Shown here piece by piece: positions 1 through 13,000 of a stretch of DNA of 64,000 nucleotides (position 1 is its first letter; each line of letters begins with the position of its first letter). The position numbers and the translations under genes were made by a program. The DNA is taken from the NCBI GenBank assembly GCA_032207245.1, contig CM063500.1, forward strand, positions 80,418,786-80,482,785. The letters are read 5' to 3'. Source of the DNA: Pardosa pseudoannulata. Taxonomy: Eukaryota; Arthropoda; Arachnida; Araneae; Lycosidae. Below the pieces are notes generated by a model. The model did not search any database and was not told the origin of the DNA. It worked only from the letters and a program-made list of their open reading frames with translations.

Positions 1-1009
1 ATCTTGCAATAAAAAATAATCGATTTAATTTAAAATTATCACATATGTACCTAATCTATTATTTAAGCAAATTTAAAGGAAAATTATTTACGTGAATAAA
101 TTTAATCACCAGCTCTGAACTGCCAAAAATAAGGCATGAAATAATGGCATTAAACGTTCAAAAAGGAGGGGGGGGGAGAGGATTTTGAAATATTTAAAAA
201 CGACAGTAATTTTTGCTGTGATATGAAGCATATTTATACTAATTTATTTTAGAATCAGATCAATAGTTTAAGATAAGATAAACTTTACTCACTTTGAATT
301 TTGCTAACCTGAACTCCTGAAGAATATAATATGGATGCCTCTATCCATTCCAGGTCCAACCACTTCATAAATGAGAGGACAGATGGACAGATAACTTTGA
401 CTATTATTATATAGGGGATATTCCTGTTTAACATTACCAAATTTACATAGCTGTTTCAAAGCTTCAGATAGGGTTATGTATAAAAATACAAAACCCTATT
501 TTTGTTCTTATTTCGAATATAGAACTTTAGTAACAGTTCTTAAACTGTTACTTAAGTTCTTTGTTAATCTTTGTTTTCAAATAGTCATTCATATAATAGT
601 AGAGAATATTCAATTCAACAAACAAATCTGTCATTTAAATCTCATTTAAAAATATTTTTGATAAATTATATATTTCTATTTCATATACTTCATTTTAAAC
701 GGACACAGCCTTCTTAAAACTTGTAATATTTTGGTTCATATGAAAATAATACATTTAAATAAATGTCCATATTAACATTTATTTTTGCAAGCAACATGTC
801 AAACCATTTATTTACTGTACTTACTCATGTATAATGTGCACTTTTCCTTCAAAAATTTAAGGCAAAAACTCCAGTTATAAGTGGAACAATTTTTAATGCT
901 TCCTGCAATATGATATACGTACAATTTACTCAGTACTGATTTATTTAGATTTCATTCCAATTGTACTTTTTACAACTATACTAATTACACTAACAAGTAA
1001 CACTAATTA
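1..1009. other. Gene-free AT-rich flank
   Basis: I see no exon, splice-flanked frame or clear repeat here, only A/T-rich sequence with a short G run near 167-177. It lies downstream of the minus-strand GCN1-like gene. Confidence 0.5.
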
Positions 1010-1780
1010 CAGACATGCCAACTACTCCGGAGAAAAGAGAAAAATGGATAACTTTGGTAACTCCTCAGATTGCTCCAGAAAAGAACAAAGCTTTTGAACA
1101 GCTAAAAGATTACAATTCAGCAAAGTTTTGCAAAAGATGATACTGAATATTACTCTTTTCACACAGTAATGCTTCATGTTAAAGAGTTTTCAGTACTGTT
1201 CCGAAAAACCAAACTGAATTTAAGTCAAATATGAGTAGACAAACTTTAGAATACCTAATGATAGAAAAATGGAAATACTTTAATCAGGGTCAATGCTGCT
1301 ACAAGAAGAAACACTCTTCTGAAAAATAAGTTGTTAAAGCTAAAAAAGCTACTCATATATTTTTAAACGCATAAATGTTAATTTATCTTTTACAATTTAC
1401 TGCTGTGTAAATATTTTAAATTTAATTTTAATTCAGAAACCAATAAGATATGTATTCAGGGTTCCCATTCTTTTTCCAGAACAAAAATTAAGGCCCTTTT
1501 AAGGACCAAAATTACTTTTTATAAGGACCTACTTGAAATACAAGGCATAAACCCTATTTCCTGAGGAATATATTTTAGCTATGCAAATCATGATTTAAGT
1601 TGTTAAAGCTAAAAAAGCTACTCATACCTTTTACAATTTACTACTCTGTAAATATTTTAAGTCTAATTATAATTTCGAAACCAATAAGTTATGTTCTTAT
1701 GTATAATCTGTAAGTAGCATATTAAAATTTCAAACTACACTTTTGCTCCTGACACAAGAGCCTGAGTGTTGGCATGTCTG
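1010..1780. mobile_element. TIR element with TA flanks (non-autonomous DNA transposon)
   Basis: The segment starts with CAGACATGCCAAC and ends with its inverted counterpart GTTGGCATGTCTG. A TA dinucleotide flanks each end (1008-1009 and 1781-1782). There is no transposase. Inside, a ~105-bp stretch occurs twice in direct orientation (about 1328-1453 and 1594-1697), separated by a fragment of another repeat. TA flanks suit a Tc1/mariner-like or similar superfamily, but the family is not identified. Confidence 0.6.
1457..1585 (+). repeat. Fragment of interspersed repeat starting CAGGGTTCCCA
   Basis: This piece matches segments at about 7651-7860 and 23739-23960, including the shared tract with repeated AAGGAC words and the word ACTTGAAATACA. 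The CAGGG start is typical of hAT-type ends. Only the left part is present, inserted between two direct-repeat arms. Confidence 0.55.
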
Positions 1781-1782
1781 TA

Positions 1783-3407
1783 TAAGCTTTGAATGCCAAT
1801 TTTCTGACATGAAGCACGGTTCCCATTTTCTGTTGCATACTTCACCACTCAAATTTAAGTGCTGCAATACAACTAGGTCTCTCTTCCATCTAACTTGCAT
1901 ATATTCATAAAAGTCTTATGGAATGAAGATAATACTATCCCTTGTATAACACCGCTTAAAAAAAATGGTGTACAGGGTCTTGAATTTCTACTACCATGGT
2001 TATCTTAAAGTAGCAAAAATGCACCCAATGACCCCCAAACAACTGATAACAAACCTGAAGGACTTTAAGAATGGAGTTTCCTTTGGATTACAATTTTAAA
2101 AAGTATGGAAACTTGAGTCATTCGTCATACAGTTGATTTGCAAGTCATTGGTTTTAAGTGCACAAAGATATTTTTCTCTCTTTTTATTGTTAAAAACAGG
2201 ATCTGTGTGATATGTGAATACATATTATACATGAGTAAGTGCAGCATTAACATTATGCATAGGATAGCTTTCAATCTAGTCAATATTTTTCTACAAAATT
2301 TACAGAATATTTATAATATATTAGTATCTACAATCCAAACACATTTTTTCATGATTTCCCATAAAAGCATTGTTTAACTAGTGCAAACATGCTAAAATTT
2401 GTACAAAACTATACATTAAAATTAGACACAAATTTCAAAAACAAATTAATTTTGGTAGTAGTTAAACATATTAATGAAATGTATGTATATACAACAATTT
2501 TTGATTGACAGTAAACACTTTAGGAAGAACTTTGCAACCAAACTATGATTATAAAAACTTCATACTGCAAAAATTATCTATTTAACATGCTAACTAAAAA
2601 TGCCCTGTAATTGTATGCATACAAAAAAGTTATAAATTAAGAGATATTGGCTTGTTGTGTAGGGCTTTATGGAACTTAAGCCTGAAATAATATGTGCGAA
2701 ATACAAATTGGTAAAGCTAAGTACTATAAAAAGTTTTTAAATGGTAAGGCTTAGCAAAAAACAAAAGGTGAGGAAAAAGCATTAGAAAATCAAGTATGGG
2801 GAAATTGCCAATAGGTTATAAAAGGATTACATGAAAACTAAAGGTAGAGTTGTGGAAACAATCTTAATGATTAATAGAAAACAGAAAGCTAGGTAATAAA
2901 AATTATAAAAATAAAATTTATGTGAAATACACAGATATAAAATCTTACATTTTATGTAATTCATTTGCTCTGACTTTTTTTACGAACAGTATGTTCCTTA
3001 ATAGAAAATATTGGTAGTTAAATAGAAATTTCTATTAACCCTTTAAAGACAGGTACATTATATTTCTCAATTCCTTTTAAATTAATTCAAGGGACATTAT
3101 AAAATTTAGATGGAAAGTTAATAGTTTTTTTTTGGTACCATTACATATAGCACAATAATTAACTGGAAAAAACTAAGTACATGCCATGAGCAAAGATACA
3201 ATCTAACAGGCCATACTTTTAATCGGAAATTACTAATTTTTAAACTGTCAATAGTTTAGAAAATACTTGAGCTCCAAAATTAACCATTAGAAGAACATAA
3301 CACCTGAAATCTGTAAACAGAATCACATGTACATATGGGCTACAGAAATATTTAAAACCAAAGTTTTTCAGAACAACAAAATTATTTATAAACAAAAACT
3401 TAAGACA
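1783..3407. other. Gene-free AT-rich stretch
   Basis: No supported exon. A 79-residue open frame around 2138-2377 is composed of hydrophobic and A/T-driven codons, has no splice context and matches no family I recognise. I treat it as chance. Confidence 0.45.
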
Positions 3408-3411
3408 TTAA

Positions 3412-3939
3412 AGGCAGGAGTTGTAGTACTATGATTTATCTCGACAGTACCTTAAAGGCGGGAGTCGTAGTAACACGATTACGCAATCCATGCACCACTT
3501 TACAATTTTATTTAGTACATTTTGTGGTTTGAAGCTGTTCGGTTGTTCAAATTGTACTTATGATAAATTTTGAATTCCTTCAATATGGTTTCATGCGAAA
3601 ATAATTATATATATGCAGATGATTTGTCATAAAAAAAGAAAGTTGACTTGCTTCAAATGCGAGTTTTGCAACGCACCTCTTCACTGTGGCGAGTGTTAAC
3701 GACATTACAATACTCATAAAAAAATACTAGGTTCCTCTCTTAAATATGTACTTTAAAACATTTTTTTGTAATTAGTGTTTAGTTCTTTTTAATATTTCTT
3801 GTAGTATTAATAATTTAAATAAACTTTTTTAAGTCTAAATTTTTTTATGATTACACAAAATATTGCCCGCTCTAGGACGAAAAACGAGGCTGGGCGGTCG
3901 CCGCATTACCTAGCATACTTTCATCAAGATCTCCTGCCT
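3412..3939 (+). mobile_element. piggyBac-type deletion derivative with zinc-finger relic
   Basis: TTAA flanks both ends (3408-3411 and 3940-3943), the target duplication of piggyBac. The ends are AGGCAGGAG and its inverse CTCCTGCCT. The left end is tandemly repeated once (near 3455) as a GGCGGGAG variant. At about 3634-3715 one plus frame reads TCFKCEFCNAPLHCGEC followed by a stop and then RHYNTH, the Cys-rich C-terminal finger of piggyBac transposases. Nothing else of the transposase survives, so the copy cannot move by itself. Confidence 0.65.
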
Positions 3940-3994
3940 TTAATGTGTTAATAAGGCCTACTCTTACACACAAGGACACTAATATAGAAAGATA

Positions 3995-4320
3995 AAAGAG
4001 ACTCTTGCAATACTTGAGAGAAGAATCTTAAGCAACATTATTGGTGGTATGAAAGCTAATAACACAGGGAAAAGAATTAATTCGAAACGAGACAAAATTC
4101 ATAGAGGCCCAGATATTATCAAATTAACAGCAATTCAGAAACTGATATTGAAATGTGCTGGGTACCTTATTAAAATGGATGAACAGAATTACCAAGAAAG
4201 TTCTCTTGGCCAAACCTTGGATACCCGTAAAAAGAGGAAGACTCAAACTTGATGAAGTGACTGCCTTGAAAACTAACTCAAAATCTTGAATAACAAACTG
4301 GAAAACTGGTCCAAAACAGA
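3995..4320 (+). pseudogene. Decayed LINE reverse-transcriptase tail
   Basis: The plus frame carries a degraded form of the LINE RT C-terminal segment: an ILSNIIGG-like block, then IIKLTAIQKLILKCAGYLIK, then MDEQ, and a basic tail with TRKKRK. In intact elements this reads as a block ending W-A-G-H with a following MDE. The W has become C, and the flanking blocks are out of frame or lost. It is a 5'-truncated relic of an RTE/CR1-like element; the exact clade is uncertain. Confidence 0.55.
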
Positions 4321-4776
4321 ATAATATGGACTTGAAATCTGATGAAATGATAAAAAAAAAAAAAAAACATTCAAGGCTATTGTGCCAGTGAAGATGTAGC
4401 TCTATGTATCTTATAATACAACTGAGAACATTCATCTTCATTTGGATGAAATATTTTTATTTTAGAAATAAAAGCAAAATTCCTGGAAACAAGTCATGTA
4501 AACACATCTGATTTTTTAACGGCATTAGATGGTATATACATATATATGCAACTTTGATGCATCTATTTATATATGTAATGATAATAAAAAAGCATTATGA
4601 TTCATTTAGCTCTAATTTCAAATTTAAATTTTTAACTGTAATTCAATAAAATGAATTCAGATAAACATCGCTAACTTGCATAAAACTTAGACTTGGCATG
4701 CAAAATGGCACAGGTGTAGTTCACTCTCCAGTACTATGTCAGATCATCCCATTTATTAAGGAGCCTGAATATTGGA

Positions 4777-4953
4777 GGTTTGGTTTTGGAGCACTATGGT
4801 TTACTTTTTGCAATACGAGGGCTAATGAGACTGGGACCTACTGCTTAAAGCCGATTCCGAATGGCTACAAACATCCATGCCATAGTGGGATTCGAACCCA
4901 CAAACTCTGGTTCCGAAGGCCAGCACTCTAACCATTCGACCATGGTTCGGCCC
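4777..4953 (-). repeat. tRNA-derived SINE, family 1, copy A
   Basis: Read on the minus strand it begins with a tRNA-like head containing GGTTAGAGTGC, loop CTTCGGA (Arg-TCG-like) and the T-arm GTGGGTTCGAATCCCAC, followed by a ~100-bp body. Imperfect direct repeats of about 28 bp flank it (4748-4775 and 4951-4979, both starting CCCATTT). Related copies lie at 18393 and 39719. It is a retroposon and not a working tRNA, since the head continues into a SINE body. Confidence 0.75.
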
Positions 4954-4979
4954 ATTTCTTAAGGAGTCTATATATTGGG

Positions 4980-6629
4980 TCCCCCAGGTCTTTGAGAACC
5001 CTTCCCTTCTCTTTTTACATCTGTATAGTTGCATCTGGATCATGACCTACATAGCACATCTGTTAATTAAAATGACTCTTTTCTTGTAGGAATAATAAAA
5101 GTAATTTTGCCCTGACTGTTTAAGAGTAATTACTGCTATGCTATGTGGAATTTATATCTTTAATGGATACAAAATTTTAAATCTATCTTCCAGTTTTCCA
5201 CTAGTGTGTGTGTGTGTAAAGGTTTGCATTAATACATATATATTAAAAATTTTTTATTTTGTGATGTAGGGCAGATAATTTGTGGTTTTATTCTTCCTTT
5301 TTTTGTCTTTTTATAGCAATGAGATATTGTTTATTATTTAGAGCAGTGATCCACACCTCACGAATCACAAACTACTAGTAGCTTATGAGGAGATTTTCAG
5401 TAGATTACACAATCGCAAATTGGATATTTTTTTAAAAATTATTTTAAATTCATTTAACTAAAAAATTTTATTTTTCAAAAGCTCACAAAGGTAAGTGAGG
5501 AAAGCAAAACTAAACTGAAACCTATTCTAATGATTCAACACTAGTCATTTAGCCACAAAATTGCCAACAAATATAAACTCTTAATAACTCCAATAGATCT
5601 ATAAATGAAACAGTAGCTCATGGTCTTGGATAAGCTTGATGAACCTTAATTAAGAGAAATACTTTTAGTACTTTAAAATTTCAGACATGATTCTTGAGTA
5701 AATGAAACTGTCTTGTGGTTTAATTAATTTGAGAGAAATAAAAATAGTCTAATTTCGAAATGCATTTTAGCACTGAAAAACCTTGGCTATATTGTTATTC
5801 TCAACAATCACTTTGCAAAATATTTTTCTCAAACTCCTGTATAAAACAAAAATTTAAAACCACCTGCATGCTAGGAAAAAAAAAATTCAACGTCAAGAAT
5901 TTTATTTGAAAATTTATTGATAACCACCTGAGTGTATCTCTTTTAATGTACTATAAATTAGAACATTTTAACCACAAATTTAATCTAAATTTAATTTTCT
6001 TATCCAAAGTTAAGCTTAGTATTTAGGAAGCAGACTGGTGATAGATGTAGCTATCACGAAAGGGTTAATAAATAACTAAACTAATATAAAAATGAATATA
6101 TGGAAACATCTTTTAAACCATTCAGATACTTTAATAGAGTAGAAATATAATTCTTCTAATAACAACCGCTCATTTTAATAGCACTATTTTATAATAAAAT
6201 TTTCTATTTTTATAAAGACTATTGAATACTTGGATGTAAACAACAGCATTGTAATATCTCCCTGAAAAACTCTTCAGTAATAATTTTTCCTTGAAGAAAT
6301 TTTAAAGTATTCCTAACAACTAAATTTTAGTTTTATTATATAAATAAATCATTATATATTAAAAAGATATTTATTCCCATTCACAACAGAACCTTTTCAT
6401 TTCCCTATTATATTAATTTTCAATCACTTCAAATTATTGAAACTAAGCAGCTTAGCACAGAATTATATTAATAAATAGCGACACAAAAGGCTACTTTAAA
6501 ACTTGATTTCGTTTAATTACTTAGTTAATTTAATATGCTATAAGCTTAGTTATCTTACATTTAAAGGGAGTAAATCAGAGAGATATTACAGAGGATTTCT
6601 CTATCAGAGGTACAGAAACATAAATATAA
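4980..6629. other. Gene-free 3' flank
   Basis: A/T-rich sequence between the SINE and the end of the GCN1-like gene. No frame with coding character or splice signals was found on either strand. A short GT microsatellite sits near 5204-5217. Confidence 0.45.
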
Positions 6630-6635
6630 TTTATT
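6630..6635 (-). terminator. Candidate poly(A) signal for GCN1-like gene
   Basis: AATAAA on the minus strand, about 300 nt downstream of the stop codon at 6936-6938. The sequence is A/T-rich and such hexamers arise by chance, so this is only a candidate. Confidence 0.3.
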
Positions 6636-6935
6636 GTATAAAAATATATCACAATGATGCTTTAAAACAATAAAATACTTAATGAGAAAAATTTACAATG
6701 AAGCAATGAATGGTTATTCAGGTGTATGAGACATTTACAGTGCTTATATGGAATGTAAATTACAGAGCTATACAAAATGCATAAAATTACAAAATAAATA
6801 TATAACATTATTAAAATATTTTACAGAATTGCTTAAAAACACTAACAATGAAATATTAAAATCACTCAGTGGTACACAAATAGAATATATATATTATATC
6901 TGTGTTCAAGTTGGTAACTTACGATGAAATTAAAA

Positions 6936-7082
6936 CTACATGAAATGAATTTGCTGTTTTATATTAGTAAAATCCAAATCTTCTTCTTCAGGTATCGGCT
7001 GCAAAGAGAGTTCTTTCAAATCTCTTAAAACACTCAATTCAAAAGACTCTCGAAGTTTAGTATTTAAGGTGTTCATATATTC
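6936..7082 (-). CDS. GCN1-like exon 14 (last)
   Basis: The acceptor is TTTCATTAG. It encodes EYMNTLNTKLRESFELSVLR and on to a TAG stop (6936-6938). It corresponds to the extreme GCN1 C-terminus, where a leucine-rich helix followed by a RSLKKL-like motif ends the protein. A short acidic tail (PEEEDLD) follows. Confidence 0.85.
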   Translation of the reverse strand, partial: EYMNTLNTKLRESFELSVLRDLKELSLQPIPEEEDLDFTNIKQQIHFM

Positions 7083-9953
7083 CTAATGAAAGGAAAATTT
7101 AAAATAGTATATTAACGATTTGAATTTTTATCACAAAAACAGATTTACAAATAATACAAATAGTAATTCAAAAATATTATACTGGTAATTTCTCTATTTT
7201 CACATAGTAAAAATTCATGTGTTAATCTTGTACTTCACACAATGCTGGCATGATGAAGGGAGAAACAGGTTATTGTAACACTCCCATAAAAAATGCTGTA
7301 TACACATATATCAGGGATAAAATAAAAAGGTGCTAAACACTATAACAACTAAACTGGTTGAAATTTTAATATGCTGTTTTTAGATAACATAGCAAGATCT
7401 AGGGATGCAAATGTACGCCACAGTTATGCACCTGTGTTTGTACAGGATGTGAACAAATGTATGTTCTGTCCAATTGATGTGATAGTCCGATACTAAACCA
7501 GACCATATGGTTTTTTTTCTTTTGTGATCGGCAAGTATATTTTTACAAATTTTAATACAATATACAGGGTAGTGCAGTAGATTCACTCAGAATGTTGCAA
7601 GTCTACAAAATGCCATCTTTTAAGTAAATGTTTTGATTTTGATGTTTATGCAGGGTACCCACTCTTATTCCAGAAGAAAAATTAAGGACCAAAGAAACTT
7701 TTTATAAGGACCTACTTGAAATACATGGAATTACGACATAAACCCTATATCCTTAGGAACATATATTAATAATTATGAACCAGACAAGGCATGTTCAATA
7801 AATGCCCTAATATATTTCAGAATTAAGTTTTAAAAATGTATAAAAATTAATTGCATTGTTATGTGAACGATTTTCTCACCTAACAGCTTTTTTACTTTCG
7901 TTTTTTGGAAGCCTTTGTAAGGGTACTAAATTCTCGTTTGGTGACTTATTTTTCTTGATCCAATAAATTATGTTTTTGATCCCTATTCGTTTGGAGGTTG
8001 AAGTAGTGCATTTTATCACTGCCAGGTACTTTGTAAAAACCAGGATTTTGACCTAATATAATGCAGAGGCAATTTCTCCTCCAAATACAGAATGACAACA
8101 TTCTTTAAAGTTGTTTCACAAAATGTAAACTTTTTTTATGCACAAATGGCATGTTGTAGGAAGCAGAAAAAGCACTGAATTTTAAACAAAGATTATTGTA
8201 AAAACTTATGATCTGAGGAAGTATTTTGCATTGAAATATTGAAAAATACCATCATCTCGTTCATTTTTGCAAGAAATTTCCTAAATAAGTCAAACAGTCC
8301 ATTTTGAAAAGACTATTTGAAATAGTTCAAAATTGTACAGACTTAAAACACAAATATGCAAAGTTACAATTAAATTAAAATCCATACAATAGAAAATCGA
8401 ATAGTACAAATTGGCAAAAAAGTAGAGTCATGTACAATCGATAGAAACATTAAGAAAATTAAGTTTAATTACCTGAACTATTTGCTCATCCTTATATAAA
8501 TTGAATACAGCCACCAAAGCATACTGGCAACTTTCTCTTAATCTAGAACTTCCTTTTTTCAAACCATATATGAGTTGATATACAAGAACTTGAACAACAC
8601 TCAATGGCAAAGTAACTTTCCTCGCAATGAAATTGATAGTTGATACAAAAGTTTGATTAACATCTTCTGAAGTATGATTCAGACTAGTCTAAAAAATAAA
8701 TATATTAATATAAATTTTATTAAATTTAGAAATATAAGAAGTAAGCAATAAATTCAACTAAAAAAAAGTCAAAAAAGGCAAATTATTTAAATTTTACTTT
8801 AACAGAAAATTTCAAGAAAATCAATTGATTTTAAGCACTTGGTCATATACATTTTTGTACATTTTATTCTTACTTAAACACATTGAAGAACTTGTATATA
8901 TACTCATCTAGTAAAAAAATATAAATCATGAAATTGTCAAGGAAAAACCAATCTCAAACTTTAATTAGATATTATAGGTTAGCAGATTACATAATAATAA
9001 ATCAAATTGATATAAAAATACAAAAAAATTATTAATTATAACAAATGCATATTTATAATTCAATATGATATAACCTAGAATATTTTAAAGTTCTTTGAAA
9101 TATTTTAAATAATTATAAAAAGTATTTTACCTTTGAAGTAAAAGTGATTAATACATTACAGTAAATTCTGAAAAAGCCCACTTTGCCAGAAAGTTTTTCA
9201 AGTAAGCCCACTTGATTAAACCCTGGTGGGAATCTTCAGGGGCTCACTTAAGTGAACTTAGTGATAGTGTAATATTTTTTTCCATAATATTAATAAATAA
9301 AATAAAAGATTTATATTCAACATCTTTTATTACTTTTATCACTTGTTTATCCCACTTTTATTTGCTAATTTCTAGCAAAACACAAAATTCATGAGGCTTA
9401 TTCTTAGCTAACTCTTATTTGTATATTTAAATTCCAACATATATTGACATACAAGCAATATCATTTTTGTGCTGTGAATAAATTGTACTGCAAGTGTTAA
9501 TAATCCAGTTGAAGGTATGTTCTTCAACATACCTTATAAAACCTTGTATGCTACATTGATGGACTAAGTTGAATTATAATGCAGAATTTAAAATTGAAGT
9601 GTTTCTTATAAATATGAAATATATTTCTTAAAAATTTGAGAATAATTAATCCTCTGACAGACAGCATATATGTACGGACTCACTAAATACCTCTTCTATT
9701 GACATAAATGTATACTATGTCCTCCAATTTCTGATCTAGAATTGTAAAAATTGTTCTTTATATAGTAGGACATCTTTATATTTCCCTTATGCACAATTAG
9801 TTATGGGAAAGAAATCAGGAAGGTAAATGTGATTGAAAATACAAATAAATACTTTGTTTCAGGCTTTGACAGTCAGAGGGTTAATTGTAAAATACAGCTA
9901 ACTCTTGATATTTTGAAATCATAAGGACAGAAAGTACTGAGGTAACTACAGTT

Positions 9954-10014
<61 letters not shown>

Positions 10015-13000
10015 AATTTATTATATTGATGTAAATTCAGGAATTAGGTAAAACTTTAAGATAAGCAAAAATTTGACATAAAAAACGTGATATTGAGAGT
10101 TGACAGTATTTATTTTTAATTTCTTTGCAAGTAGCCCATAGGTTCTAGACTGCCTTAACTACTCCAACTACTTTGAAACTGCTACCAGGCTTCTGAGCTT
10201 GCTGAAGATAGTACCATCCATTCTGAGTATGCTTTATGGGGTGTTTCTGGGAATGTTTAACTCATAGCAGTTATTTTCCTGTTATGTTCACAAACAGACA
10301 AAACAGTATTTCATCATTCTAGCTCATTGTATATTTCAGTTATGTTCTCACACAACATAATAAGCACAAAGTTGAGGAGAAAGAAAGAAAGAAAATATCA
10401 TGGTTTTCTTAAAATTTTCACACATATTGTGAGAATGCAACATTTCTCAGAAACAAGCTAAATTGGGATCCAACTGAAGTTATATCTGCTATATGTATTA
10501 TATATGGAAGCTGTAAGCGTTGTGTCCATCTCTGTTGGTGGTCAAGATGAGAATTTGTTAATGTGAACTTTTGTTCATTGTAAGATGCCGAACATTGCAA
10601 ACACTGTACAATTGAAAACAACAGTATTGTACCAGTAGTGGTCTTCTTGCCACACTAACTGTTGGAGGTGTCAAGCGTGTCATTTATCAAAGCACCAACG
10701 AAGAAAAATAATTATGCTTTATGTGACGAAGTCCGCCAGGTGACAAGGGCGATTCGGATACCCCAAAGACGAAGGTAAAAAAAAAAAGAGGAGGGGGGGG
10801 GAATCTCCCCTAAAACTGAGGTTTCCTGTTTAGAGAAGAAAGAAGCAGAAGGCACTCCTGGCTGAACTCTTAGAGTAATAAATAGGTGATCTAGATTGAT
10901 CCCCTCTTTGTCTGAAAGGTTGCATCCACAAATAGTTAATTTTTCTTAAAATGTTTTTCCTGTAAATAAATCAACTCTTGTTAAATTTTTAAAACATCTA
11001 AGGCTCTGGTTTTTTCATCATCAAGTCTGCTTCACAGCATGGGACCCATGCGAAATTATACCCAAAATGACTAGGGTGTGACTGACTACAGGAAGTAGAA
11101 ATATCTCAACCTCTCGGCAATCTTACAGAAACTATATATATGGAATCAGCTATATATATATATATAGATATATATATATATGCTTCCATATATAATATAC
11201 ATAATATTTCATATAATATATATGGAAGACTATAAATAACATATATAGGCTTCCATAAGGGGTGGGGTTTGTCATTTTTTTGCTGTTATAGAAGTAAAAA
11301 ATAAAATTTTAAGTATATGCTAACACAATTTTTCTATATGGATTCACTTAATGATGATTTTAACACTCTTTTAATTAGAGTAGCTAAAATCCGAAAGTTA
11401 TGTCTGTTTTCCATAATGAAAATATATTATAATTGAAATTTCTCATTAAAATAGTCTAAATGATTGTATATATAAATGCTGCATCTAAAAATGATAAAAC
11501 ATGTTTCTTAAACCTTGATTTGGGGTAAAAAATTATCTGTACAATTTAACATACATAAAGATTAAAAAACATTAATTATACTTAATAAAATGTAAAACTA
11601 CTGTTTTAATATGGAATAAATTTTTAATTACATTTTATAATTAGAGTGAATCTAGAATTGTAAATATTTTATCTTCTTTTAAAGGGGAAAAAACTAATAT
11701 GTTACAAAGGCTAGAATGAACAACACCAAAAGAAGAAAACTGTCTTTCCATTACAGAACATGAAGCCATGGCTGTTGTTATTTGGTAGATAAACTGGATT
11801 CCATCAGTCATAATCAGTCATTGTACCTACCCCTACTACATACTTTGTGATGAACAACCCCTAAATTCTTGGAAATCACATGCTATCTATTTACACTTAT
11901 TCACATATTGGTATTTCTGTGCTGACTGATTCTCAATTCTCCTGTCTTTGGAATATAGGTTTTATTAAAAGAAGTGAAAAAAGAAATGATTTAAATCAAT
12001 GATTTTTTTTTTAAATCAACTGATTTAAATCATGCCTACCCTGATTGAAACAAATATCCTTCAGATATAAATACAATATTTGATTGTTTTAGTGATCACT
12101 GATATAGTTATTTAAGTAGTTATAAATGTTCAACTGTTCTATTGTGAATTTATGTATAGTTTTAATAACTATAACAATACAAATGTATTGATTTAAATTT
12201 TTCCAAATAAAAGTATTAACAGCGCAGTCTGTTGAAATTAAATACACTTCTAATACATTCTACATAGTGTTTTGAGGTAGTCCAAACTGTTCTAAACTTT
12301 AGAAAATGACCTCACAATTTTGAAAGTAAAATTTTATGACAATTACTGTACTTTGTATACAAAAAAAGTTTTTTAAAAAATTATATATGACTTTATAAAT
12401 TATTACAGCTAAAATATTCTTTTTAAAATTTGATTCTTCTATAACCAAAATTTTACTATCAAGCAAATTTATTTTTATGAAGTTATAACATAACCAATAC
12501 ATCTTGGTTACATGTAAAAGGAACTTACATAACAAAAAACATCCAGAAAGAAACCAGGAACTTGTTCTTCATTTTGTAATTTAAATAGCATATAATATCC
12601 ACAGGCTTTCACACCATTTAAAACAACTTCTACCTATAAAAATAATAAAATTTAAAAATTAGGTTTAAGTACAGCATATACAATAAAACTCGTTTACAAC
12701 GAGCTCGGATTTAACGATTAAAGAATATTTGGTTGGATCAATGTTAAGTCTATGGAACAGAAGTCGTTTTTAAAGAGCAAGACCTGGTTTTAGAAAGCAA
12801 TATTTTTCTGTCTTGAAATCTTTTTTCTCATTCTTCTAGTCTTTCTGTTGTATCTTTTTCTTCTTCTCCGCGGTTTAATACTTTTGTAGGAAAAATTCCT
12901 CCAGCATTCCAATGTCAATAGGGAGGGTTCACAAATCCGGTGCAATTGAATTTTTGCCACCAAATTCTACATTTGTTATCCAGCCTATGGACCAAGGAGT

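Larger units (their letters stand above)
8689..12528. other. GCN1-like intron 12
   Basis: A 3.8-kb intron holding a piggyBac-like MITE (9650-9880), a (TA)n tract (9956-10012), a candidate solo LTR (10722-11036) and half of a repeat pair shared with intron 7 (about 11258-11690 versus 21214-21720). No exon is supported. Confidence 0.5.

Noticed and set aside
4866..4945. Functional tRNA-Arg gene
   Set aside because: The head continues into a SINE body shared by three loci and is flanked by target duplications.
4698..5043. Two overlapping frames of 77 and 73 residues
   Set aside because: Both lie across the SINE and its tRNA head.
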